Positions 6,985 through 14,966 of a DNA stretch of 64,000 nucleotides are shown here, piece after piece. The stretch spans positions 1 through 64,000 of the forward strand of contig NZ_JAGSOH010000022.1 of NCBI RefSeq assembly GCF_018139625.1, given 5' to 3'. This DNA is from Actinospica acidithermotolerans. GTDB lineage: Bacteria; Actinomycetota; Actinomycetes; Streptomycetales; Catenulisporaceae. The notes under the pieces are model-generated. The model searched no databases and was not told the DNA's origin. It was given only the letters and a program-made list of their open reading frames with translations. Within the stretch, counting starts at the first letter, position 1, and each line of letters begins with the position of its first letter. Both the position numbers and the translations under genes were made by a program.

Positions 6985-8650
6985 ATGCACGAGGACCCGC
7001 ACGAGGACTACCCGGCCGCCGTCTGGCTGCGCGACAACTGCCCCTGCGAACAATGCGTCGTCCCCGGCAGCGGCCAGAAGTTGTTCGGGATCACGGATCT
7101 GCCGCGGCCGGAGGATATCCGGATCGAGCGGGTCGATCAGGATGCCGACGGCGGCGTGACGTTCGTGTTCGCCCCGGACGGGCACGAGTCGCGCTTCGAC
7201 GCCGGCTGGCTCGCGGGCAGTCGGCCGGGCCGGCGCCTGCCGTACGACGATCGGGCCGAGGACGCGAAGACCCTCTGGCAGGCCGCCGACTTCGCGGGCG
7301 GCGTGCCGTCGAGCGGATGGAACGCGTTCGCGAACGATCCCGCGACGCAGGCCGAGTGCCTGGAATCCCTGCTCACCAAGGGGTTCTTCCTGCTGCGCGG
7401 CGTGCCGGCACGGGAACGGACCGTGCTCTGCGTCGCCGAGGTCTTCGGCTTCGTGCGCGACACGAACTACGGGGACCTGTTCGACGTCCGGGTCGAGCAG
7501 GATCCGGCGAACCTGGCGTTCACCGCGCTCCCGATCCACGCCGCACACGGACAATCCGTACCGCGATCCGGTGCCGACGATCCAGCTGCTGCACTGCCTG
7601 GCGAACGCCGCCGAGGGCGGCGATTCCGGGCTCGTGGACGGCTTCCACGCGGCGGCGACACTCCGCCGCGAACAGCCGGACGCCTTCGGCATCCTCACCC
7701 GCACGCCCGTGACGTTCCGCTACCGCGACGCCGAGGCAGAGCTCACCGCGACCAACCCGCTGATCGGGCTCGACGCGCTGGGCCGGATCAAGCAGATCCG
7801 CTTCAACAACCGCTCCATGCGGCCGATCGCGACAGCCACTGCCGACGGGATCACGCCGTTCTACGCGGCGTACCGGGCGTTCGCCGAACTGCTCTACCGC
7901 GACGAGGCGCGCCTCGACCTCCGGCTGGAGCCCGGCGACTGCGTCGTCTTCGACAACACGCGCATACTGCACGCTCGCACCGGATTCACCGCGAGCGGGC
8001 ATCGTCACCTGCAGGGCTGCTACGCCGACCTCGACGCCGCCGCAAGCACGCTGGCCGTACTCCGGCGCTCGCTACACCAGGGATATCCGACCATGAATCA
8101 GAGTATTGTCGACGTGCTCGCGCGGCTGTTCGCCGAGCAGGGCGGGAACGAGTACCTCGGCGAGCCGGTGACGCAGGCCGAGCACATGCTGCAGGCCGCC
8201 GCGTGCGCCGAGGCCGCAGGTGCCGAGCCGTCGCTGGTCGCGGCGGCGCTGCTGCACGACGTCGGCCACTTCACCGGCGAGATCAGCGGGCACGAGCTGA
8301 TGGCGGGCACGGACAACCGGCACAGCCACTCCGGCGCCGACTGGCTGGCCGCCGCCCGGTTCCCGGAGACGGTGACGGAGCCGGTCCGGCTGCACGTCGC
8401 GGCGAAGCGCTACCTGTGCGCCGTCGAGCCCGGCTACTTCGACCTGCTGTCCGAGGCGTCCGTGTTCACGCTCGGCGTGCAGGGCGGCCCGATGGACGCC
8501 GACGAGGTCGCGGAGTTCGAGCGCGGCGGATACGCGCAGGCCGCCGTGGCACTGCGTCGCTGGGACGAGGCGGCCAAGGACCCCGGGGCGCGGGTGCCCG
8601 GGTTCGATCACTACCGTCCGCTGCTCGAGAACCTGCTGAGCCGTCGGTAG
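6985..8650 (+). pseudogene. tmpAB: TmpA-TmpB-type phosphonate oxygenase fusion, frameshifted
   Basis: Two non-heme-iron oxygenases in one locus. From ATG 6985: a GBBH-like N-terminal zinc domain (WLRDNCPCEQC) and then the TauD/gamma-butyrobetaine-hydroxylase fold of TmpA, which hydroxylates (2-trimethylammonio)ethylphosphonate at C1. The frame breaks at 7541-7543: one extra base (most simply a C in GCCGC) precedes the codons for HTDNPYRDP, which carry the iron-binding HxD. Removing one base gives LPI-HAHTDNPYRDPVP, as expected. The second frame continues to VVFDNTRILHAR and HRHLQGCYADLD and then, with no stop codon, enters a TmpB/PhnZ-like HD-domain oxygenase at Met 8093 (YLGEP, LLHDVGHF, RHSHSGADWL, LHVAAKRYL, GVQGGPM), which cleaves the hydroxylated product to glycine betaine and phosphate. 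The predicted repaired protein is about 369 + 185 residues. Either a natural mutation or a sequencing error. Confidence 0.75.
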
Positions 8651-8710
8651 CCCCCGATGCGCGCCGGCCGCGGGATTCGGCCCGGGCCGCGGCCGATAGG
8701 GTTTGTCGCC

Positions 8711-9511
8711 ATGACCGCATCCTCGTCAACCGTTTCCGCCGCCGAACCCGGCGATCACGTGCTCGCCGCGCGGCGGCTGCGCGACTTCAGTTTCGCGCAG
8801 GTGATCCTCCTCGTCCTGCAGACCGTGCTCGGCATGCGGGTGAACCTGTTCGTCCAGGTGCCCGCGGGCGACCAGGGCAAGGGGCTGCTCTCGTCGTTCG
8901 GCGACGCGATGAGCAAGGGGCCGGCCGAGATCGCCGCGCACGCCGGCTTCGGCCTGCTCGTGTTCATCAACGCGTGCCTGCTCGTGGTGTTCTCGCTGAC
9001 CGTGCGCGGCGTGTGGATCAAGATCACGTCGCTGATCGGCTGGCTGGCCATCGCGGGCGCGGCCGTGTCCGGGGCGGCGTTCGTCAACGACACCCCGAAC
9101 ACGAGCTCGGCCAACGACGCCTCGTTCGCGATGGCGCTGCTCACGATGGTCGCGCTGACCTGCTACGCCTGGAACCTGTTCGCCACCCCGCGCATCGAGA
9201 CCGAGGCACCGGCCGCGCCGGCCGCGACGACGGAGACCGCGGCGGCCACGACGTCCGAGGCAGAGGCCACGAGTGAGCCCGCGGCCGGGGCCGAGAGCGG
9301 GAGCGAAGTCAAGGGCGGGACCGACGCCGAGATCGAGAGCGAGGGCGAGGGCGAAAAGGAGTCTGGGGCCGAATCCAGCGACCCCGAGCGTCGATCCGAG
9401 ACGAGCGCGGAGCCGGCCACAGAGCCCGCCACCGACGCCGAGCCCGGGTCCGAGACGAGCGCCGAGTCCAGGGCCGACTCCGTGTCCGAGCCCGAGGTGA
9501 CCGAGTCCTGA
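8711..9511 (+). CDS. Four-helix membrane protein with long acidic tail
   Basis: 266 residues of unknown function. Four hydrophobic segments (about residues 27-47, 75-95, 101-122 and 136-156) are followed by a cytoplasmic or extracytoplasmic tail of about 110 residues made almost only of Glu, Ser, Ala, Thr, Asp and Gly. The start ATG 8711 is chosen over the upstream in-frame ATG at 8657 because the 54-bp extension is proline/arginine-rich and lies in the intergenic region. The tail is built from imperfect GAG/GCC-rich repeats and is likely disordered. It may belong to the same transcription unit as the oxygenase locus (60 bp gap) or be independent. It is convergent with the quinone oxidoreductase gene. 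Confidence 0.7.
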   Translation: MTASSSTVSAAEPGDHVLAARRLRDFSFAQVILLVLQTVLGMRVNLFVQVPAGDQGKGLLSSFGDAMSKGPAEIAAHAGFGLLVFINACLLVVFSLTVRGVWIKITSLIGWLAIAGAAVSGAAFVNDTPNTSSANDASFAMALLTMVALTCYAWNLFATPRIETEAPAAPAATTETAAATTSEAEATSEPAAGAESGSEVKGGTDAEIESEGEGEKESGAESSDPERRSETSAEPATEPATDAEPGSETSAESRADSVSEPEVTES

Positions 9512-9527
9512 CGGACTACGGCTACGG

Positions 9528-10511
9528 CTACGGCAGTACGACGACGCGGCCGGTGGTCTCGCCCCGGCCGAGCGCCGTCAGGCCGTCGACCGCCTGCTTC
9601 ACCGGGACCCGCTCGCTGACGAGGGGCTTGATGCCGCCGCTGTCGGCGAGCGCCACCAGGGCCTCGTGCGCGGCCCAGACCGCGCCGGGGTCCTTCTGCT
9701 TGTACAGGCCCCAGTGCAGGCCGAGGATCGAGTAGTTCTTCACCAGCGCGTGGTTCAGGGCCGGCGCCGGGATGTGGCCGCCGGCGAAGCCGACGACCAC
9801 GATCCGGCCCTCGAAGCCGATGCACTTCGCCGAGCCCGTGTAGGCGTCGCCGCCGACCGGGTCGAAGGCGACGTCCACGCCGCGGCCCTCGGTGTACTTC
9901 TTGACGGCCGCGATGAAGTCCTCGGACTTCCGGTCGATCACCAGGTCCGCGCCGAGGCCGCGGGCGATCTCGGCCTTCGCCCCGCCCCCGACGACGCCGA
10001 TCACGCGTGCGCCGGCCGCCTTCGCGAGCTGCACCGCCGCGCTGCCCACGCCGCCGGCCGCCGCGTGTACGAGCACCGTCTCGCCCTCCTGGAGGCGAGC
10101 CCGCCGGTGCAGGGCGAACCAACCGGTCTGGTACGCGATGTGCAGCGCGGAGGCCTCGGCGTCGTCGAGGGACTCCGGCGCGGGGTACGCCTCGGCGGCG
10201 GTCATCAGCGTGTACTCGGCGAGTGCGCCGAGCGGCAGGACCGGGTTGCCGACGACGCGCGTGCCGAGCAGCCGCTCGTCCACGCCCGCGCCGAGCCCGA
10301 CGACCTCTCCGCACAGCTCGACGCCCGGCGTGAACGGCGGTTCCAGCCGGATCTGGTACTGGCCGCGGCACAGCAGCACGTCCGGGAAGTTCAGCGCCGT
10401 GGCCCGCACCCGGACCAGCAGCTGCCCCGGGCCCGGCTCGGGCGCCGGGATGTCGGTCAGCGCGAGCACCTGATCCGGCTCGCCGAGCGCGGTGGCCTGC
10501 CATGCGTACAC
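9528..10511 (-). CDS. NADPH:quinone oxidoreductase family protein (zinc-independent MDR)
   Basis: 327-residue medium-chain dehydrogenase/reductase. Typical segments are FTPGVELCGEVVGLG, the LNFPDVLLCRGQY substrate strand, the HAAAGGVGSAAVQLAKAAGA Rossmann motif with AxxGxxG for NADPH, and YTEGRGVDVAFDPVGG. The structural and catalytic zinc cysteines of alcohol dehydrogenases are missing, which places it with quinone oxidoreductases/enoyl reductases. GTG at 10511 has AGGAAAGG upstream. It lies 62 bp behind fadE5 on the same strand and is probably in the HAD-fadE5 operon, which suggests a fatty-acid or acyl-chain role; the true substrate is unknown. Confidence 0.87.
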   Translation of the reverse strand: MYAWQATALGEPDQVLALTDIPAPEPGPGQLLVRVRATALNFPDVLLCRGQYQIRLEPPFTPGVELCGEVVGLGAGVDERLLGTRVVGNPVLPLGALAEYTLMTAAEAYPAPESLDDAEASALHIAYQTGWFALHRRARLQEGETVLVHAAAGGVGSAAVQLAKAAGARVIGVVGGGAKAEIARGLGADLVIDRKSEDFIAAVKKYTEGRGVDVAFDPVGGDAYTGSAKCIGFEGRIVVVGFAGGHIPAPALNHALVKNYSILGLHWGLYKQKDPGAVWAAHEALVALADSGGIKPLVSERVPVKQAVDGLTALGRGETTGRVVVLP

Positions 10512-10573
10512 GATTTCGCCTTTCCTAGCCTGCTGTCGGTGGTCCGCGTCGAGGGTCCGTGCCGGACGCTGCG

Positions 10574-12409
10574 TCAGAACGAGCCGTCGGCCACGTCCAT
10601 CAGCGCGTTGTCGGTCTGCTCCAGCACCGCGCGGCGCGCGCTCAACTCGGGCAGCACGGTCGCGGTGAAGAACTTCGCGCCCGCCAGCTTGCCGCGGTAG
10701 AACTCCTCGTCGCCGCCGGCGTCGCCGCCGTCCAGCGCCTTGAGCGCGACCGACGCCTGCCGCAGGAGCAGCCAGCCGATCAGCAGGTCGCCGACGCTCA
10801 TCAGCAGCCGCGTCGTGTTCTGGCCGACCTTGTAGACCTCCTCGGCCGCGTCCCGCGAGGCCTTGCTCCAGTCCAGCAGCGTCGCGACCATCGCGCGCAC
10901 GTCGGCGAGCGCGGCGGTGAGCCGGGCGCGCTCGGCGTCCAGCCGCGACTCGCCCTCGACCTCGGTGAGGAAGGCCTCGATCTCGCCGCTCAGCGCGGTC
11001 CAGGCGACCTGCCGGTCGCGGGCGATCTTGCGGAAGAAGAAGTCCTGGCCCTGGATGCCGGTCGTGCCCTCGTACAGGGTGTCGATCTTCGTGTCGCGGA
11101 TGTACTGCTCGATCGGGTAGTCCTGCAGGAAGCCGGAGCCGCCGAAGACCTGCAGGCTGGTGGACAGCAGGGCGTAGGACCGCTCCGAGCCGAAGCCCTT
11201 GACCACCGGCAGCAGCAGGTCGTTGACGCTGTGCGCGAGGGCGGAGGCCTCGGCGTCGCCGGCGTCCTCGGCGAGCAGCGCGCGGTCCAGCCACGAGGCC
11301 GTGTAGATGTAGAGAGCCCGCAGGCCTTCGGCGTACGCCTTCTGCTGCATCAGCATCGCGCGCACGTCGGGGTGCCGGTTGATCGTCACGCGCGGTGCGG
11401 ACTTGTCGGCGGCGCGGGTCAGGTCCGGGCCCTGGACGCGGGTGCGGGCGTAGTCGAGCGCGTTGAGGTAGCCGGTGGACAGCGCCGCGATCGCCTTGAC
11501 GCCGACCTGCATGCGGGCCGACTCGATGACCCGGAACATCTGCGCGATGCCGTCGTGCACGTCGCCGAACAGCCAGCCGACCGCGGGCCGCTCCTGGCCG
11601 AACGTCAGCTCGCAGGTGGTGGAGACCTTCAGGCCCATCTTCTTCTCGACGTTCGTCGTGTAGACGCCGTTGCGCTCGCCGAGTTCCCCGGTCTCCGGGT
11701 CGAAGTGGTACTTCGGCACGACGAACAGCGACAGGCCCTTGGTGCCGGGGCCGGCGCCCTCGGGCCGGGCGAGCACGAAGTGGACGATGTTCTCCTCCAG
11801 GTCGTGCTCGGCGGAGGTGATGAAGCGCTTGACGCCCTCGATGTGCCAGCTGCCGTCCGGCTGCGGGATCGCCCGGGTCACGCCCGCGCCCACGTCGGAG
11901 CCCGCGTCCGGCTCGGTGAGCACCATCGTGGCCGACCAGCCGCGCTCGATCATGAGCTCGGCCTCGCGCTTCTGCCGTTCGGTGCCGAAGCGCTGCAGCA
12001 GGCCGGCGAACGCGGGGCCGCTGCCGAACATGAAGACGGGGGCCTGCGCGCCCTGGACCAACTCGATGAGCGACCACCACAGCGCCCGCGGCGCCGGGCT
12101 GCCGCCGAGCTCGGCGGGGATCTCCAGCCGCCAGAACTCGGCGTCCATGTACGCGCGGTAGGAGCGCTTGAAGCCCTCCGGCATCGTCACGGTGCGCGCC
12201 TCGCGGTCGTAGACCGGCGGCTCGCGGTCCGCCTCGGTGAAGGAGGCGGCGATCGGGCCGACGGCCAGCTTCTCGACCTGCGCGAGGATGTCGCGCGCGC
12301 CCTCGACGTCGTGATCGCCGAAGGGGCCGCGGCCGAGCGCGTCGGCGGTGTCGAAGACCTCGAACAGGTTGAACTGGAGGTCGCGCAGGTTGCTGCGGTA
12401 GTGGCTCAT
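10574..12409 (-). CDS. fadE5: Long acyl-CoA dehydrogenase, FadE5 type
   Basis: 611 residues, the same length as mycobacterial FadE5 and with the same opening ([19 protein letters not shown]). FAD-dependent dehydrogenase that makes trans-2-enoyl-CoA in beta-oxidation, with broad chain-length range. Visible: the N-terminal helical domain; the FAD/substrate middle domain with [14 protein letters not shown] and [55 protein letters not shown]; and [16 protein letters not shown] with the catalytic Glu. An extra C-terminal helical region (about 475-611) is typical of this subgroup. It starts one base after the HAD gene stop, so the two are coupled. A TetR-type palindrome just upstream of the HAD gene probably controls the whole operon. 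Confidence 0.93.
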   Translation of the reverse strand: MSHYRSNLRDLQFNLFEVFDTADALGRGPFGDHDVEGARDILAQVEKLAVGPIAASFTEADREPPVYDREARTVTMPEGFKRSYRAYMDAEFWRLEIPAELGGSPAPRALWWSLIELVQGAQAPVFMFGSGPAFAGLLQRFGTERQKREAELMIERGWSATMVLTEPDAGSDVGAGVTRAIPQPDGSWHIEGVKRFITSAEHDLEENIVHFVLARPEGAGPGTKGLSLFVVPKYHFDPETGELGERNGVYTTNVEKKMGLKVSTTCELTFGQERPAVGWLFGDVHDGIAQMFRVIESARMQVGVKAIAALSTGYLNALDYARTRVQGPDLTRAADKSAPRVTINRHPDVRAMLMQQKAYAEGLRALYIYTASWLDRALLAEDAGDAEASALAHSVNDLLLPVVKGFGSERSYALLSTSLQVFGGSGFLQDYPIEQYIRDTKIDTLYEGTTGIQGQDFFFRKIARDRQVAWTALSGEIEAFLTEVEGESRLDAERARLTAALADVRAMVATLLDWSKASRDAAEEVYKVGQNTTRLLMSVGDLLIGWLLLRQASVALKALDGGDAGGDEEFYRGKLAGAKFFTATVLPELSARRAVLEQTDNALMDVADGSF

Positions 12410-12410
12410 G

Positions 12411-13043
12411 TCATCTCCTCGGAGCTAGATCGACGGCGAGTAGGTCGCTGAGTCGGTTGAGCGTCTCGTCCACCGAGGTGTGGTGCACGACGGCCATACC
12501 GAGCTCTTGGGCGGGCTTGAGGTTGTGGGCCAGATCGTCGACGAAGACGCACTCGTCGGGCCGCAGCCCGAGGGCCTCGGCACCGAGTTCGTAGATCTCT
12601 CGCGCGGGCTTGCGCACCTTGGCCTCGCCGGAGATGACGACGCCGGTGAACAGTTCGGCGAACTGCTCGCGCGGATAGCCGCCGGACCCCCAGGAGTTCG
12701 AGACCAGCCCGGTGGCGACACCGCCGGCCCGGGCCGCGCGCACGGCGTCGAGCATCCGCGGCTCAGGGCGCGTATCGCGCATCATGCGGCCGATGAGGCC
12801 GGCCGGCGGCACGCCGAGCAGCGCGGCGAACCCGCGCTCGAACTCCTCCTCCGGCAGCTCGCCGGTCTCCAGCCCGACGAGCAGCCCGCGGGCGGTCAGA
12901 TCGGTGCGGAACAGCTGCCGGACGGCGTCCTCCGGCAGCTCTTCGCGGACGCAGAAGGCCGCGAAAGAGGTGAAGACGTCGGTCGTCATGACCCCGCCCC
13001 AGTCGACCAGCAGGCCGGGGCGCCCGCGTTCTCGTTGCGACAC
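12411..13043 (-). CDS. HAD-family hydrolase (HAD-IA)
   Basis: 210 residues. HAD-IA fold resembling the N-terminal phosphatase domain of epoxide hydrolase: motif I appears as [12 protein letters not shown] (the first Asp in DWGGV), motif II as GLVSNSW, motif III Lys in [10 protein letters not shown] and motif IV as [10 protein letters not shown]. Likely a small-molecule phosphatase; substrate unknown. ATG 13043 is 16 bp from a perfect TetR-type palindrome. First gene of the operon with fadE5 and the quinone oxidoreductase, and divergent from the TetR gene. In many actinomycetes HAD and acyl-CoA dehydrogenase genes occur together. Confidence 0.85.
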   Translation of the reverse strand: MSQRERGRPGLLVDWGGVMTTDVFTSFAAFCVREELPEDAVRQLFRTDLTARGLLVGLETGELPEEEFERGFAALLGVPPAGLIGRMMRDTRPEPRMLDAVRAARAGGVATGLVSNSWGSGGYPREQFAELFTGVVISGEAKVRKPAREIYELGAEALGLRPDECVFVDDLAHNLKPAQELGMAVVHHTSVDETLNRLSDLLAVDLAPRR

Positions 13044-13058
13044 TGCAAGACTCCTCGG

Positions 13059-13074
13059 CTAAGCGCTCGCTTAG
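13059..13074. promoter_or_regulatory. TetR-type operator before the HAD-fadE5 operon
   Basis: Perfect inverted repeat CTAAGCG-CT-CGCTTAG immediately upstream of the HAD gene (ATG at 13043). TAAGCG-N2-CGCTTA is a common form for TetR regulators of fatty-acid genes in actinobacteria. It differs from the palindrome in front of the adjacent tetR gene, so the binding protein may be encoded elsewhere. Confidence 0.75.
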
Positions 13075-13130
13075 TATTTCCGGCCCGGCCGGGCGCGTCA
13101 AGGGCGGCGCACCAGATCCGTGCCGAAAAT

Positions 13131-13144
13131 AGCACGGACGTGCT
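13131..13144. promoter_or_regulatory. Palindrome upstream of tetR, probable autoregulatory operator
   Basis: AGCACG-GA-CGTGCT, perfect 6-bp arms, only 11 bp before the TetR start at 13156 and flanked by AT-rich sequence. Likely autoregulatory site of the adjacent TetR protein and its downstream hydrolase. Confidence 0.7.
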
Positions 13145-13155
13145 TTAATGGGCGC

Positions 13156-13743
13156 ATGGGCAAGGGCGAGCAGACCAGGCTGGCGGTGCTGGAGCAGGCG
13201 GCGGACGTCGCCGCGCGGCAGGGCCTGTCCACGCTGACGATCGGGGATCTGGCCACCCGGACCCGGCTGTCGAAGAGCGGGCTGTTCGCGCACTTCCAGT
13301 CGAAGGAGGCGCTGCAGCTCGCGGTGCTGGCCTATGCGCGGGACAAGTTCACCGACGAGGTGCTCAGGCCGGCGACGCGCACGCGGCGCGGCGAGCCGCG
13401 GGTGCGCGCGCTGTTCGAGCACTGGCTCCGGGTGAGCCAGGAGTCGAACGCGGAGTGCCTGTTCGTCTCCGCCTCGGCCGAGTTCGACGACCAGCCCGGG
13501 CCGGTGCGCGACCAGCTGGTCCGCGACCACCGCGACTGCTCGGACTCGATCATCCAGATGTTCCGGACCGGCATCTCCGAAGGCGACTTCCGCGAGGACG
13601 CGGACCCCGAGCAGTTCGCCTACGACCTGCACGGCATCATGCTGGGCTTCTTCCACGCGCACCGGCTGCTCGGCGACCCGCGCGCGCCGGAGCACGCCCG
13701 CCGGTCCTTCGAGGCGATCGTCGCCGCCGCACGCCGGCACTGA
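13156..13743 (+). CDS. TetR-family regulator
   Basis: 195 residues. N-terminal HTH of the TetR type: RLAVLEQAADVAARQG, LSTLTIGDLATRTRLSKSGL and FAHFQSKEALQLAVL (residues about 8-60), then a helical ligand domain of the TetR_C type with the acidic ECLFVSASAEFDDQPGPVRD segment. ATG at 13156 is favoured because upstream in-frame codons would cross the AGCACG...CGTGCT palindrome. Divergent from HAD-fadE5 and in tandem with the alpha/beta hydrolase (28 bp gap). Probably represses itself and the hydrolase; control of the fatty-acid operon is possible but the two palindromes are not alike. Confidence 0.9.
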   Translation: MGKGEQTRLAVLEQAADVAARQGLSTLTIGDLATRTRLSKSGLFAHFQSKEALQLAVLAYARDKFTDEVLRPATRTRRGEPRVRALFEHWLRVSQESNAECLFVSASAEFDDQPGPVRDQLVRDHRDCSDSIIQMFRTGISEGDFREDADPEQFAYDLHGIMLGFFHAHRLLGDPRAPEHARRSFEAIVAAARRH

Positions 13744-13771
13744 ACCACGCACCCACGACAGGAGTCACCCG

Positions 13772-14845
13772 ATGGCCTTGGCGGAGGAAAAAAGCACGAC
13801 CGTTCGTGCTGAGAAGCCGCGGAACCCGCGCGAGCGCGGCGCCGGCCGGCTGCGCCCGGTCTTCGGGCTGCTGGAGCGATGGGCCCCGGGGCCCGGCTCG
13901 TACCTGGCCTGGAAGCTGTGGTCCACCCCGACCCGGCCGGACGCGCGGGCCGTGGCCCGCTCCCGGGAGGGCGGCATGGGCGAGGTCCGCCGGGTGCGGG
14001 TCGCGCTGCCGGACTGGACCGGGCGCCGCCCCACGCGGCGCGACGGGACGGCGAAGCCGGCGCGGGCCACGGAGATCGCGGTCGAGCTCCTCGGCCCCGA
14101 GGACGGCCCGCTCGTCTACCTGCTGCACGGCTGGAGCGGCTGGCGCGGGCAGTTCTCGCCGATCGGCCGCAGGCTCGCCGAGGACGGCTACCGCGTCGTG
14201 CTCGTCGAGGCCCCGAACCACGGCGACTCCGGCCCTGGCGCGCTGGGCGCGAAGCAGAGCCTGCTGCCGGACTTCAGCCTCGCGCTGGCCGCGGTGATCC
14301 GCCGGCTCGGCCCGGCGCACGCGGTCGTCGGCCACTCGCTCGGCGCCGCGTGCACGGCATCGGTGCTGCTCGACGGCACGCCGGCGCGGAAGGCCGTCTT
14401 CATCGCCCCGCCGATCGACCCGGTCGCCTTCACGAAGGTGCTCGCCCCGATGCTCGGCTTCGGCGAGCGCATCAGGTCCCGCATGGTCGCCATCGGCGAG
14501 CGCCGCACCGGCGTCGAGCTCGCCTCGCAGATCCTGCCGCCCCGGCTCCTCGGCCGCACGGACCTGCCGCCCGCCCTCATCGTGCACGACGCCGGCGACG
14601 CGGTCGTCCCGGTCGTCAGCGGCCGGAAGCTCGCCGAGAGCTGGCCGCAGGCGCGCATCGTCGAGACCGAGCGGCTCGGCCACAACAGGATCCTGCGCGA
14701 CGACGAGGTCGCCGCCCTCGTCGCGAAGTTCATCGGGGATGGGTCGCCGGCGGACGCCGCACCCCTGTCGGCCCGCTGCGAGGCCGGCTCCCGCCCCGGT
14801 CGCCGCACGGCCGGGGCGGAACAGAGATGCTCATCGGACTTCTAG
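13772..14845 (+). CDS. Alpha/beta hydrolase
   Basis: 357 residues. Alpha/beta fold with oxyanion loop YLLHGWSGWRGQF, nucleophile elbow VVGHSLGAAC (Ser), acid loop LIVHDAGDAVVP (Asp) and a late His in RLGHNRIL. The first 100 residues are basic and lack a clear signal peptide. The C-terminal 30 residues after the His are low-complexity and may be nonfunctional read-out. ATG 13772 has GGAG 7 nt upstream. Cotranscribed with the TetR gene. Substrate unknown; esterase or lipase activity is likely from the family. Confidence 0.85.
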   Translation: MALAEEKSTTVRAEKPRNPRERGAGRLRPVFGLLERWAPGPGSYLAWKLWSTPTRPDARAVARSREGGMGEVRRVRVALPDWTGRRPTRRDGTAKPARATEIAVELLGPEDGPLVYLLHGWSGWRGQFSPIGRRLAEDGYRVVLVEAPNHGDSGPGALGAKQSLLPDFSLALAAVIRRLGPAHAVVGHSLGAACTASVLLDGTPARKAVFIAPPIDPVAFTKVLAPMLGFGERIRSRMVAIGERRTGVELASQILPPRLLGRTDLPPALIVHDAGDAVVPVVSGRKLAESWPQARIVETERLGHNRILRDDEVAALVAKFIGDGSPADAAPLSARCEAGSRPGRRTAGAEQRCSSDF

Positions 14846-14856
14846 GCTCCGGCGCG

Positions 14857-14902
14857 CCTCGGCCCCGGCCGCACCCTGTGCGGGGGCGGGCCGGGGCCGA
14901 GG
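14857..14902. terminator. Strong bidirectional hairpin
   Basis: Perfect 14-bp arms CCTCGGCCCCGGCC (14857-14870) and its complement (14889-14902), with an 18-nt loop, between the convergent hydrolase and GH92 genes. No T-tract, as is usual in high-GC actinobacteria. Confidence 0.65.
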
Positions 14903-14966
14903 TGCTTCATCCACCTGCTCGCGCGGGGTGACCGCCGCTAGCGGGTGAACGTGCCGGGCGTCACTG

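Noticed and set aside
10559-12451. Long open frame opposite fadE5 (about 630 codons)
   Set aside because: It is a GC-rich antisense shadow with repetitive Arg/Ala/Gly/Val composition and no family motifs, while the other strand encodes a full FadE5.
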